This document shows, piece by piece, positions 32,218 to 41,020 of a stretch of DNA of 64,000 bases. Within the stretch, counting starts at the first letter, position 1; the number at the start of each line of letters is the position of its first letter. The notes beneath the pieces are model-generated. The model saw only the letters and a program-made list of their open reading frames with translations, was not told the origin of the DNA and made no database searches. The position numbers and the translations under genes were made by a program. The DNA is from Hymenobacter frigidus (GTDB taxonomy: Bacteria > Bacteroidota > Bacteroidia > Cytophagales > Hymenobacteraceae): positions 143,389 to 207,388 of the forward strand of contig NZ_BMGY01000003.1 of the NCBI RefSeq assembly GCF_014640435.1, given 5' to 3'.

Positions 32218-33201
32218 ATGAAGTTGCTCACAGTAGCCGGCATTGAGCTGGAAGAAAATGGTGTTTCGGTGCTATCGGGCATCAGCTTTGAGCAGCAGGC
32301 GCATCAAAAACTGGCGTTGGCCGGCGAGTCAGGCACGGGCAAAAGCACCCTGCTTCAGGTAATAGCCGGTTTGATTCAGCCCAGCGCGGGGGAGGTGCGC
32401 GTGCATGGCAGCCGGGTGCGCGGCCCGGCCGAAACGCTGGTGCCCGGGCATCCCGGCGTGGCTTACCTCTCGCAGAAATCCGACCTGCCGCACTCGCTGC
32501 GCGTGGAACAGGTACTGCGCTATGCCAACAAGATTGCGCCCGCCGACGCCCAGGCCTTGTACGAGCTGTGCCGCATCGACCACCTCGCCGACCGGCGCAC
32601 CGACCAGCTTTCCGGTGGGGAGCAGCAGCGCGTGGCCCTGGCCCGTCTGCTGCTGGGCCAGCCCGATTTGCTGCTGCTTGATGAGCCCTTCTCCAACCTT
32701 GACCGGAGCCACAAGCGCCTGATGCAGGATATCATCGAGGAGCTCGGCTCCCGCCTTGGTATTACCTGCCTGTTGGTTTCGCACGATGCCGCCGATACCC
32801 TGCCCTGGGCCGATGAAATTCTGGTGCTTCGGCAGGGCCGAATTGTGCAGCAGGGGCCACCCGCTGAAATTTATCACCGGCCCGTGGATGAATACACCGC
32901 CGCGCTATTTGGCGATTATAACCTGCTGCGCGGGGCCGACCAGCGCGCCCTCACTACCGCGCGTAGCAAACGGACAACCTCGCTGCTGGTGCGGCCCGAG
33001 CAATTTGTGCTGGTGCCGGCAGGCGGCGGGGGCGTGCCCGGCACCGTGCTGGCGGTTCGCTTTTTCGGTCGTTACTACGAAATCGAAATCGAGCTGGCCG
33101 AATCCAGGATTCGGGTTCATGCTGCCGCTGCTGAAGTAGTAGCGGGCGAGGCCGTTTGCGTCGCGGTGGGAATGGGAGCAACAGTACCTTTGAAGTCCTG
33201 A
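32218..33201 (+). CDS. ABC transporter ATP-binding protein, orphan
   Basis: This 327-residue ATPase has Walker A GESGTGKST, Q-loop YLSQKSD, signature LSGGEQQRVALARLLL, Walker B LLLLDEPFSNLD and H-switch VSHDAADTL. It has a C-terminal TOBE-like domain (LLVRPEQFVLVPAGGGGVPG ... RFFGRYYEIEIEL), as in importers for iron, molybdate or polyamines. No permease or binding protein gene is adjacent, so the substrate is unknown. The next gene, 53 bases on, is a polytopic membrane protein but looks like a glycosyltransferase, not an ABC permease. Confidence 0.9.
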   Translation: MKLLTVAGIELEENGVSVLSGISFEQQAHQKLALAGESGTGKSTLLQVIAGLIQPSAGEVRVHGSRVRGPAETLVPGHPGVAYLSQKSDLPHSLRVEQVLRYANKIAPADAQALYELCRIDHLADRRTDQLSGGEQQRVALARLLLGQPDLLLLDEPFSNLDRSHKRLMQDIIEELGSRLGITCLLVSHDAADTLPWADEILVLRQGRIVQQGPPAEIYHRPVDEYTAALFGDYNLLRGADQRALTTARSKRTTSLLVRPEQFVLVPAGGGGVPGTVLAVRFFGRYYEIEIELAESRIRVHAAAAEVVAGEAVCVAVGMGATVPLKS

Positions 33202-33254
33202 TTACTGCTAAAAACCAGCGTAGCGTTTTGTTCAGATTCATTCCTCGCCTTTCC

Positions 33255-34697
33255 ATGTTGCTGGCCGGTGTAATTCGCAAGTGGCGCGGGCGGTGGCACG
33301 AAGCCGCGTTGGTCGTTGGCATAGCGGCAGGGTACACGCTCTACCTATTCGCCTCGCAATATCAGAATCTGTATTACGATGCTGAGCTGTACTGGAAATT
33401 AGGCCACCGCTTCTACCAGGATGGGCATTTCAATCTGTTGGCTTACGATGACTCGTTGCGAGGCTATGCTTATCCGTTGCTGAATTTCGTCAGTTTGGCG
33501 GTGCGCAAGGCGCTTCACCTGCCGGCCGTAGTTGTTGTGAAAGTGCTTAACGCGGCAATGGCCGGGTTGCTGTTTGGCTTGGTGGGCCCCCGGGTGTGGC
33601 AGGCGGCTACTGGGGCAGGGCAACCACCAGCTATTGCTAGGCGGCTGGTGTGGGCAGGTCTGGTCTTTATATTCTGGCGCGATTACTTCAATTTCTCACT
33701 GTCCGACTTTCCGGCGCTGCTGGCCCTGGCTGTGGCTTTGTGGCAGGTCCAGCAGCGTAGGGTCAGTGGCGTAGCGCTAGCGGGGATGGCGTTAGCGCTG
33801 GCGCTCAATATCCGGCCGATTTACTTGGTGGCAGTGCCCCCGGTGCTGGCGCTGGCCCTGCTGGGGCACACCCGTAGCGAGTGGCTGCGCCGTTTGGCAG
33901 TGTTGGCGCTTGGTACAGGGCTAGTACTCACGCCGCAATGGCTCATTAATCGCCGCCACTTCGGAGTAAATACGCCACTGGTTTTGTCGCGGTCAAAGGA
34001 GCCCCTCATCCATAACTTGTACTTGAAGCAGCTGAAATGGGGTTTGCTGTACCGGAAATACGAAACATCTGTGGGAAGAGAATTGCCGACCGGGCAGATA
34101 TTATTCTTAGATGAGCGGGGCCGGGCCGTGCTCCAGGCTGAGCAGGTAGACCAGTTTGAATCGGCCAGTCAATATCTGCGCACGGTAGCCCACTACCCAG
34201 GTGTATTGGCGCGGACTTATGCCTGGCACCTGTTCAGCGGGCTTGACATCAGCCATCCTACGCCATACTTACGCCGTTGGGCCCCGGCACCATGGCTGGC
34301 TGCCTTAAACTACAGCCTGTGGTTTTGGGCCGCCCTGGTGGTAATCGGCGGCGGGTGGCCCACTCGGCGTCAGGCCCTGATGCTGGCCGCCCTGCTATTG
34401 TCCTGTCTGGCGGTGCTGCCCATGGGCATGGAAGTGCGGTTTTTACTGCCATTGCACCTACTGCTGCTGGCGCTGGTAGCGTTCGGAGCCTTGCCCGGCT
34501 GGGCCACGGCCAGCCGGGCAAGGCTAATCATCGTCGGGGTGAGTTACGTGATTTTTCTTACGACCTGCTTCCATCTGTCGGCTCGCGTCTTGCAAACCAT
34601 CGAACCGCGCTTTGAAGCTTACCTGTTGCCTGCGTCGGGCATAGTTGGCAGCACTCAATCGGCCTCCGATATTCAGGGGAAAGTCAAGGCGCAGTAA
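33255..34697 (+). CDS. Polytopic membrane protein, GT39/ArnT-like
   Basis: From ATG 33255 the protein has 480 residues with about ten TM helices. The first periplasmic loop carries YYDAELYWKLGHRFYQDGHF, the acidic loop expected for GT-C enzymes using polyprenyl-phosphate sugars, and an Arg-Pro in a later helix (ALNIRPIYLVAVP). I cannot assign a sugar. An open extension to 33156 overlaps the ABC gene and adds no TM segment. It ends 27 bases before the convergent CoA-binding gene with no clear terminator. Confidence 0.75.
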   Translation: MLLAGVIRKWRGRWHEAALVVGIAAGYTLYLFASQYQNLYYDAELYWKLGHRFYQDGHFNLLAYDDSLRGYAYPLLNFVSLAVRKALHLPAVVVVKVLNAAMAGLLFGLVGPRVWQAATGAGQPPAIARRLVWAGLVFIFWRDYFNFSLSDFPALLALAVALWQVQQRRVSGVALAGMALALALNIRPIYLVAVPPVLALALLGHTRSEWLRRLAVLALGTGLVLTPQWLINRRHFGVNTPLVLSRSKEPLIHNLYLKQLKWGLLYRKYETSVGRELPTGQILFLDERGRAVLQAEQVDQFESASQYLRTVAHYPGVLARTYAWHLFSGLDISHPTPYLRRWAPAPWLAALNYSLWFWAALVVIGGGWPTRRQALMLAALLLSCLAVLPMGMEVRFLLPLHLLLLALVAFGALPGWATASRARLIIVGVSYVIFLTTCFHLSARVLQTIEPRFEAYLLPASGIVGSTQSASDIQGKVKAQ

Positions 34698-34723
34698 ATT
34701 GCATTGTCCGCAATTAAGCTTGC

Positions 34724-35083
34724 CTAATACTGCCCAATCGAAAGCAGTACCAACGTACAGGCCTCTTCGGTTTGAATCCCGCGCGCCTGGGCCAGGCGTG
34801 CTAGCTCGGGGTTTTCGGTGCCGGGGTTGAACAGAATGCGCCTGGGCTGCAGGCCCAGAATGTAGTCGTACCAGCCGGGCTGGTTTTGCGGGCCTACATA
34901 TAAGGTTACGGTGTCGATGTCCTTTTCCTGAGGCCGGTCGGTGTGAATGGCCATGCCGGCTACTTCGCCCTTGCGAATGCCAACGGGCACCACCTCATGG
35001 CCGTGGTTTTTGAGCATGTGCATGGCGCGAAACGAATAACGGGCCGGATTGTCGGAAGCACCGAGAACGAGGGTCTTTTTCAT
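34724..35083 (-). CDS. CoA-binding-domain protein (YccU-like)
   Basis: A single Rossmann-like CoA-binding domain of 119 residues: KKTLVLGASDNPARYSFRAM, NHGHEVVPVGIRKGEVAGM, VTLYVGPQNQPGWYDYIL, RILFNPGTENPELARLA and EEACTLVLLSIGQY. The family is widespread and its role is not established; some act in CoA or NAD homeostasis. The length is typical. It lies between a membrane glycosyltransferase-like gene and an FAD oxidoreductase gene. Confidence 0.9.
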   Translation of the reverse strand: MKKTLVLGASDNPARYSFRAMHMLKNHGHEVVPVGIRKGEVAGMAIHTDRPQEKDIDTVTLYVGPQNQPGWYDYILGLQPRRILFNPGTENPELARLAQARGIQTEEACTLVLLSIGQY

Positions 35084-35185
35084 CGAAATAATTAACGTGT
35101 AGTGAAGGGCGGGCCAAAATTGCAGCAGCCCGCCGCCAGTTTATGGAATTAGTGGCCGGCGAAGAGTTAACCCCGGCACAGGGGT

Positions 35186-36757
35186 CTAACGTTTCATCAA
35201 TGCCATCGCGGCTTCGGCGCAACGCTCTCCGTCCATGGCCGCCGACACGATGCCGCCCGCGTAGCCCGCGCCTTCGCCGCATGGGAACAGGCCGGTCACC
35301 ACCGGATGCTGCAGCGTGTCTTTGTCGCGCGGAATGCGTACCGGCGAAGAAGTCCGGCTTTCTACGCCCACAATCTGGGCGGCGTTGGTAGCATAGCCGG
35401 GAATTTTTCGGCCAAAATCCTGGAAACCCTGGCGCAGGCGTTCGGCCAGGGCTGGGCCCAGCACGTCGTCCATGGCCACCGATACCAAGCCCGGCTGGTA
35501 AGAGGTTTCGAGTAGGTCGGCAGAAGTTTTGCGCTTCAAAAAATCGCCGAGCAGCTGGGCCGGGGCTCGTTGCGTGCCGCCCGCCGCCTGGCAGGCGCGC
35601 TGCTCAATTTCCTGCTGAAAATGCAGGCCCGCCAGCGCGCCATAGCGGGCCACGTCCAAATCGGCGAGCTCCACGGCGGCCACGATGCCGGAGTTGGCAA
35701 AGCGCGAGTCGCGTCGGCTGGGGCTCATGCCATTCACCACTACTTCGCCGGGGGCCGTAGCAGCCGGCACGATGAATCCGCCCGGGCACATGCAGAACGA
35801 GAAAACGCCGCGCTGCTGCCCGCCCACTTCAGTCTGGTGCACCAACGAATAAGACGCGGCCGGCAGTAAGCCGCGGTCGGCGCGGCGGTACTGGGCTTGG
35901 TCAATCAGGGCCTGGGGGTGTTCTACGCGTACGCCCAACGCAAACGGCTTAGCCTCGATGAGCACTCCCCGGTGGTGCAGCAGCTCGTAAATGTCGCGGG
36001 CCGAATGACCGGTAGCCAGGATGGTGGCATCGGCCTCCACGGCCTCACCGGTCGCTGTCACTATGCCGCGCAGGTGGTTGTTCTCCAGCAGCAGGTCCGT
36101 AACCTTGGTATCGAACCGGACTTCGCCGCCCGCCTCCACAATGGCCTCGCGTAGGGCTTGCACTACCGCCGGGAGTTTATTGGTGCCGATGTGGGGGTGG
36201 GCATCCACGAGAATATCGGGTGTGGCCCCGTGCTGCACCAGCCGGCGCAGCACCCGGCCCACGTCGCCGCGCTTGGTGGCGCGGGTATACAGCTTGCCGT
36301 CGGAATAAGTGCCGGCTCCGCCTTCGCCAAAGCAATAGTTGGAATCGGGATTTACGAGCTGCTCTTTATTGATGGCCGCGAGGTCGCGCCGTCGGGCTCG
36401 CACATCGCGGCCCCGCTCCAGCACAATGGGTTTCAGGCCTAGTTCGATGCAGCGAAGGGCCGCGAACAAGCCGGCGGGTCCAGCTCCAACAACCAGAACC
36501 GTACGTTTAGATTGTTTCACATTTGGATAAACAAACCAAGGTCCAAACAACTCCGTAGGGGGAGCGGTCCGGTAGATATCAGCCCGCAGGCGCACCATGG
36601 GCTGCCGGCCCCGCGCGTCGATAGAACGGCGAACTAAGTGAACAAAATCAGCTTCACCAGGTCTCATGCCGGCCTGCAAAAGCAATGCTTCGTAGCAGGC
36701 CAGCTCATCAAAAGCTATTTCAGGAGAGAGGAGGGTTTCAATTTCTTGTTTTAACAT
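35186..36757 (-). CDS. FAD-dependent oxidoreductase, uncharacterised (COG2509-like)
   Basis: This 523-residue flavoprotein has an N-terminal basic-acidic domain, then a dinucleotide fold RTVLVVGAGPAGLFAALRCI, glutamate pair RDVRARRRDL, and FGEGGAGTYSDGKLYTR, a hallmark of this family. A second NAD(P)/FAD segment is ADATILATGHSARDIYELLH, with C-terminal FPCGEGAGYAGGIVSAAMDG. The substrate is unknown. The start ATG 36757 lies about 50 bases after a predicted transcription start. It is divergent from the MFS gene. Confidence 0.9.
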   Translation of the reverse strand: MLKQEIETLLSPEIAFDELACYEALLLQAGMRPGEADFVHLVRRSIDARGRQPMVRLRADIYRTAPPTELFGPWFVYPNVKQSKRTVLVVGAGPAGLFAALRCIELGLKPIVLERGRDVRARRRDLAAINKEQLVNPDSNYCFGEGGAGTYSDGKLYTRATKRGDVGRVLRRLVQHGATPDILVDAHPHIGTNKLPAVVQALREAIVEAGGEVRFDTKVTDLLLENNHLRGIVTATGEAVEADATILATGHSARDIYELLHHRGVLIEAKPFALGVRVEHPQALIDQAQYRRADRGLLPAASYSLVHQTEVGGQQRGVFSFCMCPGGFIVPAATAPGEVVVNGMSPSRRDSRFANSGIVAAVELADLDVARYGALAGLHFQQEIEQRACQAAGGTQRAPAQLLGDFLKRKTSADLLETSYQPGLVSVAMDDVLGPALAERLRQGFQDFGRKIPGYATNAAQIVGVESRTSSPVRIPRDKDTLQHPVVTGLFPCGEGAGYAGGIVSAAMDGERCAEAAMALMKR

Positions 36758-36813
36758 TTGTGTATAAGAAAGGTATTTATCCTTTTGGGTTACATCGGCA
36801 TGTCAGCCAGTTA

Positions 36814-36821
36814 CAAAGGTA
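36814..36821 (-). promoter_or_regulatory. -7 promoter element TACCTTTG for the FAD oxidoreductase
   Basis: The minus strand reads TACCTTTG (CAAAGGTA on +), exact to TAnnTTTG, 57 bases before the ATG at 36757. Confidence 0.6.
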
Positions 36822-36909
36822 CAAGCGGCCCACATGCTTCGCGCATTGCTGCTTTCTGTTTGCTGGAGCAGAACTGAACTCCGATTCAGCAAGGCCGTTA
36901 ATTTGCGGC

Positions 36910-38232
36910 ATGACAACTCTTACAACTGCCTCGTCTGTTTCACGCTTGCGTTCCATCGTCAGTGGCTCAATTGGCAACCTGGTGGAATGGTATGACTGGT
37001 ATGCTTACTCAGCCTTTGCGCTCTACTTCGCCCCGGTCTTTTTTCCGAGTGGCGATACTACGGCCAAGCTCCTCAACACCGCGGCCATTTTCGCGGTTGG
37101 TTTTTTAATGCGGCCCTTGGGGGCGTGGCTGCTGGGGGCGTATGCCGACCGACATGGCCGCCGTGCCGCCCTGCTGCTGTCGGTGCAACTCATGGCGGGG
37201 GGCTCGCTGCTGATTGCCGCCACGCCCGGCTATGCGCGCATTGGGGTGGCGGCTCCTGCTTTGCTGCTGCTGGCGCGGCTGGTGCAGGGTATCAGCGTGG
37301 GCGGCGAGTACGGTACCTCGGCCACTTACTTGAGTGAGATGGCGGGTATGCGGCACCGGGGCTTCTGGTCCAGCTTTCAATACCTCACCCTGATGGGCGG
37401 CCAGTTGCTGGCGCTGTTGGTCCAGTTGGGCTTGCAGCAGATGCTCACGCCCACCCAACTTGGCGACTGGGGCTGGCGGGTGCCCTTCGTGATTGGGGCC
37501 TTGGCGGCCATGGGAGCCCTCTACCTACGCACCCACATGGGCGAAACCGCCGCCTTCGAGCAGCATCGGCAGAGCCTGGCTACCGCCGGGGCTGAAGCCG
37601 AAGGACATGTGCCTTCCCCCAACCAGATGCGGGCCCTGATGCAACACCCCAAAGCGGTGCTGACCGTGGTGGGCCTCACGCTGGGCGGCACGCTGGCCTT
37701 TTACACGTTCACCACTTATGCCCAGAAATTTCTGGTGAATACCTCGGGCTTCAGCAAGGAGCAGGCGACGCTGATTTCCTTTGGCGTGATGGCCGTGGCC
37801 CTGTTGTTTCAGCCTTTGCTCGGGACCATTTCCGATAAGGTTGGCCGCCGGCCGGTGCTGCTCATGTTTGGCATCGGGGCCACGCTGGGCACGGTGCCGC
37901 TGTTGCGCTTGCTGGCGGACACGCATGATGCCTGGGTGGCCGCGGGCCTGCTCATTGCTGCGCTATTTGTGGTTAGCGGGTATACCTCCATCAGCGCCGT
38001 GGTTAAGGCGGAGCTGTTCCCTACCGAAATCAGGGCCCTGGGTGTGGGGCTGCCATTTGCTCTGACTGTGGCTATTTTTGGGGGCACGGCCGAATACGTA
38101 GCCCTCTACGCCAAAAATCAGGGCGTTGAAGAATGGTTTTACTGGTACGTAACGGGCTGCGCTTTTCTTTCGCTGCTGGTGTATTGGCGCATGGGCGAAA
38201 CGCGGGCGGAGAAGGGGAAGATGGTGGAGTAG
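36910..38232 (+). CDS. MFS transporter, metabolite:H+ symporter type
   Basis: The protein has 440 residues and 12 TM helices from ATG 36910. Family motifs: IGNLVEWYDWYAYSAFALYF, MRPLGAWLLGAYADRHGRRA, QGISVGGEYGTSATYLSEMA and FPTEIRALGVGLPFAL. This is the KgtP/ShiA/ProP-like metabolite:H+ symporter group; the substrate, likely a small carboxylate or similar, cannot be fixed. A promoter-like TTAATTTG ends five bases before the ATG, so the mRNA may be leaderless; an open extension to 36685 overlaps the divergent gene and is rejected. It ends 10 bases from the convergent TPR gene. Confidence 0.92.
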   Translation: MTTLTTASSVSRLRSIVSGSIGNLVEWYDWYAYSAFALYFAPVFFPSGDTTAKLLNTAAIFAVGFLMRPLGAWLLGAYADRHGRRAALLLSVQLMAGGSLLIAATPGYARIGVAAPALLLLARLVQGISVGGEYGTSATYLSEMAGMRHRGFWSSFQYLTLMGGQLLALLVQLGLQQMLTPTQLGDWGWRVPFVIGALAAMGALYLRTHMGETAAFEQHRQSLATAGAEAEGHVPSPNQMRALMQHPKAVLTVVGLTLGGTLAFYTFTTYAQKFLVNTSGFSKEQATLISFGVMAVALLFQPLLGTISDKVGRRPVLLMFGIGATLGTVPLLRLLADTHDAWVAAGLLIAALFVVSGYTSISAVVKAELFPTEIRALGVGLPFALTVAIFGGTAEYVALYAKNQGVEEWFYWYVTGCAFLSLLVYWRMGETRAEKGKMVE

Positions 38233-38242
38233 GTTCTCGTAA

Positions 38243-38944
38243 CTATTTGCGCGGCGACTGTCTTTTTAGTTGTTTGTACCAAAGCTCATCTCGCACAGTT
38301 CGAGGAACTGATTGGTTTGCCAAGTCCACGTATTTCCACGCCATGGCATAGTCCTGCTTGATTGTATACGCGCCTGCCAAATGTGAATACGCGTTGGCGT
38401 AGGCCGAAACGTGCTGCTTCGTATTCATAGAATCAACCAAAAACAGGTGAAGTTCCTTTATTGCTTGGTCAACCTCGGTAACCTGTTTGTTCCCGCTGTA
38501 ACGATTAAGTCGGCTTAAAGCTATATCCACCAACAGGCGCTTATTAGTTGAATCATACCGTTGCGACAGCAGCAAGTATTTCAGGGATTCATCGTGTTGC
38601 TGGCGCTGCCCGGTAACGGCACCGAACCCCCAATAGGCCCCTGCGTTGGTGCTATCCAGCAGCCAGGCTTGATTAAATCGCTTCATGGCCGTATTGGGGT
38701 CGCCGGACTGAAGAAACTGCCAGCCTTTGGCTTGAAAATACGCTGCAGCCTCTTTTCGGTCCGGGAACTTACTGTCGCAGTCTGTCAAAAATTGTTGGTC
38801 GTAGAATAATAGTTGAGCAGTCTTTTTTACCCCACCATATTGGGGCATGAGGTTACTCAAATGCAGCGGGATGCTTTGAGCCGAAGCCACTCCACCCGAA
38901 AAGATGGTTAATGCCAACAACACCGCCAACAGATAACTTTTCAT
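38243..38944 (-). CDS. Exported TPR-like protein of unknown function
   Basis: This 233-residue protein has a signal peptide (KSYLLAVLLALTIFSGGVAS). Helical repeats resemble TPR units: AAAYFQAKGWQFLQSGDPNT, AMKRFNQAWLLDSTNAGAYW, SLKYLLLSQRYDSTNKRLLV and AYSHLAGAYTIKQDYAMAWK. It is probably periplasmic and mediates protein contacts. No partner is evident; the next upstream gene is kynA, 54 bases from this start and on the same strand, so this gene may lie downstream in its transcript. AT content is higher than in neighbours. Confidence 0.8.
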   Translation of the reverse strand: MKSYLLAVLLALTIFSGGVASAQSIPLHLSNLMPQYGGVKKTAQLLFYDQQFLTDCDSKFPDRKEAAAYFQAKGWQFLQSGDPNTAMKRFNQAWLLDSTNAGAYWGFGAVTGQRQQHDESLKYLLLSQRYDSTNKRLLVDIALSRLNRYSGNKQVTEVDQAIKELHLFLVDSMNTKQHVSAYANAYSHLAGAYTIKQDYAMAWKYVDLANQSVPRTVRDELWYKQLKRQSPRK

Positions 38945-38998
38945 CGTAAGAGTTCAAGGATTTGCCCGAGATACGGCCGCTTTTGGTGCTGACCAAGG

Positions 38999-39991
38999 CT
39001 ACACCCCCACGCTTTGCTCCAGTACTTCATCCACCCAGCTTTTGCCCCAGTCTTCCAGTTCCTGGGCAGACCAGAGCTCGGGGTAAAAAATGCGGCGCTG
39101 GAACTTGGGCGGCAGGTATTCGCGCCAGTTGGTACCGCCGGTGGCGGCCACATCGGTGGGGTTGCGCTGCAGGTAGCGCACCGCCGATTTGAAGTGCATC
39201 AGGGGCCAGTTCACGTTCACGCTCACGTCGAGCTGGCGCATGGCGCGCAGCAGGCGGGGGTGCTGCTGCTCGTCTGCGGGCAGGCGCTGCACCACGGCCC
39301 ACAGGTTGCGGTTTTGAAATGCCTGGGCGTGGCGCACGAGGTCGGCGGTGTACTTGCGCTCGAACTCGATTAGGGTAAGGGCCTTGGCCCCGCTGGCCTC
39401 GATGGTTGCCCCGGCTTTCCAATAGATGCAGCCCAGCAGCTGGTCGTGGTCGTGGGCGGCGGCTTCGCCCAGGGCCTGGCGCTTGGCTTCGTCGGTGAGG
39501 TTACTGAGGCTGGTGCTGGCAATCTCAATCATGCGGTACTGCACCGATTGAAAGCCCGACGCCGGCATCAGGGCCATGCGGAAGTCCAGAAACTGCTGCT
39601 TGTCCATGCCGTCGACCATCACATCAAACGAGTCGATGAGGTTGTCGAAATAGCGGTTGATGCGGCCAATGCGGAGCACTACTTCGCCGAGCGTGGGCTG
39701 GGCCAAATCTCCGATTTGCTCGTACTCGCAGAGACAGAGCTTGAAATACAGCTCGGAAATCTGATGGTACATGATAAAAATCCGCTCGTCGGGCAGGTTG
39801 GTCAGCGGGCGCTGGAGCGAGAGCAGGGTGTCGAGCTCGATGTAGTCCCAGTAGTTAACGTATTTGGCGTGGTAGAGCCCTTCGAGATAGGCGGCCAAAT
39901 CCTGACCATCGGGCGCGTATTTTTCCTGTAACAGGCGTAATTGCGCCAGTACGGCCGGTGAAAACTCGTCCTGGGTGGGAGGGGAGGACAT
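38999..39991 (-). CDS. kynA: Tryptophan 2,3-dioxygenase
   Basis: This haem enzyme opens the indole ring of tryptophan to N-formylkynurenine, the first step of the kynurenine pathway. Segments: VNYWDYIELDTLLSLQRPLT, FIMYHQISELYFKLCL (substrate His), MALMPASGFQSVQYRMIEI and WPLMHFKSAVRYLQRN (haem-ligand His region). ATG 39991 gives 330 residues; the open frame to 40225 is unsupported. A weak element GATATTTG at 40040-40047 on the minus strand could be its promoter. Other kyn genes are not nearby. Confidence 0.95.
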   Translation of the reverse strand: MSSPPTQDEFSPAVLAQLRLLQEKYAPDGQDLAAYLEGLYHAKYVNYWDYIELDTLLSLQRPLTNLPDERIFIMYHQISELYFKLCLCEYEQIGDLAQPTLGEVVLRIGRINRYFDNLIDSFDVMVDGMDKQQFLDFRMALMPASGFQSVQYRMIEIASTSLSNLTDEAKRQALGEAAAHDHDQLLGCIYWKAGATIEASGAKALTLIEFERKYTADLVRHAQAFQNRNLWAVVQRLPADEQQHPRLLRAMRQLDVSVNVNWPLMHFKSAVRYLQRNPTDVAATGGTNWREYLPPKFQRRIFYPELWSAQELEDWGKSWVDEVLEQSVGV

Positions 39992-40268
39992 GTAGAATAG
40001 TGGTGAGTGGGAGGATAAGAAGCCTGGGTGGGCCCGCGACAAATATCGGCAGAATACTGACTTTGCAGACGCGGTTTTTGCGCGGCGGGCCAGGCAATTC
40101 GTAATCAAAGCGGTTCGGCGGCATCTTTGGGCCAAAAACTTCGGGTAGTTGCCCCACCACCGTCGGCCTATTACGTTCTTTGCCCTAGCCAAATGGGCGG
40201 AGCTGCCGGTCGGTCTGGTGCGCATCCGCTACTTTTAGCTTCCCTAACCACCTGTACGGCGCGAGCCC

Positions 40269-40949
40269 ATGGCCGAAAAATCCAGCATTTTTGATATGAT
40301 TGGGCCCGTTATGATTGGGCCCAGCTCGTCGCACACGGCCGGCGTGGTGCGCATAGCCCGGGCCGCCATTCGTATTCTGGGCGCGGTGCCCACCGAGGCC
40401 GTGGTCACGTTCTACAACTCGTTTGCCCGCACCTACGAGGGCCACGGGTCCGACCGCGCCATTGTGGCCGGCCTGCTGGGCTACTCCGCCGACGATATCC
40501 GCATTCGCACGGCTTTTGACCACGCCGCCGAAGCGGGCCTGCGCTACACGTTTCAGAGCGTGGCCAACGCCTCCACCATGCATCCCAACACCATCAAGCT
40601 GAATTTGCTAGATGGCGCGAGCGGTCACCGCGTCGAAGTCATTGGCCAGAGCCGGGGCGGGGGCGTTATCCGCATTGTGGAAGTGGACGGGTTTCCATCG
40701 GACTTCTCGGGGTCGCTGCACACCCTCATTATTGATGCCAACGACGTGCCCGGCTCCATCGCCTTCATTGCCTCCGTCATTGCCCACGACCAATGCAACA
40801 TTGCCACCATGTTTGTGAGCCGCAAGGGCCGCAACGACGCGGCCCGGCAGTTTATCGAAATGGACAGCCCCATCAAAGAAGTAACGCTGGCCTACCTGCG
40901 CCAATTGAGTTGGGTACAGCGCATTACCTACATTCCCACCCTGGATTAG
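40269..40949 (+). CDS. sdaAB: L-serine ammonia-lyase, iron-sulfur dependent, beta subunit
   Basis: The enzyme deaminates serine to pyruvate. This 226-residue chain is the beta part: SSIFDMIGPVMIGPSSSHTA at the N-terminus, TFYNSFARTYEGHGSDRAIV, and a C-terminal ACT-like domain (FSGSLHTLIIDANDVPGSIA). The catalytic Fe-S cluster is carried by the alpha chain, which is not in the window, so function needs a partner encoded elsewhere, a usual arrangement in split-subunit species. It starts 277 bases from kynA on the other strand. Confidence 0.92.
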   Translation: MAEKSSIFDMIGPVMIGPSSSHTAGVVRIARAAIRILGAVPTEAVVTFYNSFARTYEGHGSDRAIVAGLLGYSADDIRIRTAFDHAAEAGLRYTFQSVANASTMHPNTIKLNLLDGASGHRVEVIGQSRGGGVIRIVEVDGFPSDFSGSLHTLIIDANDVPGSIAFIASVIAHDQCNIATMFVSRKGRNDAARQFIEMDSPIKEVTLAYLRQLSWVQRITYIPTLD

Positions 40950-41020
40950 CGGACGGGCGGTGTAATGAATGCCGCCGCCCGTCGATTCCCCTACCATTTG
41001 AAGCATCATTTCTCTGCCTG

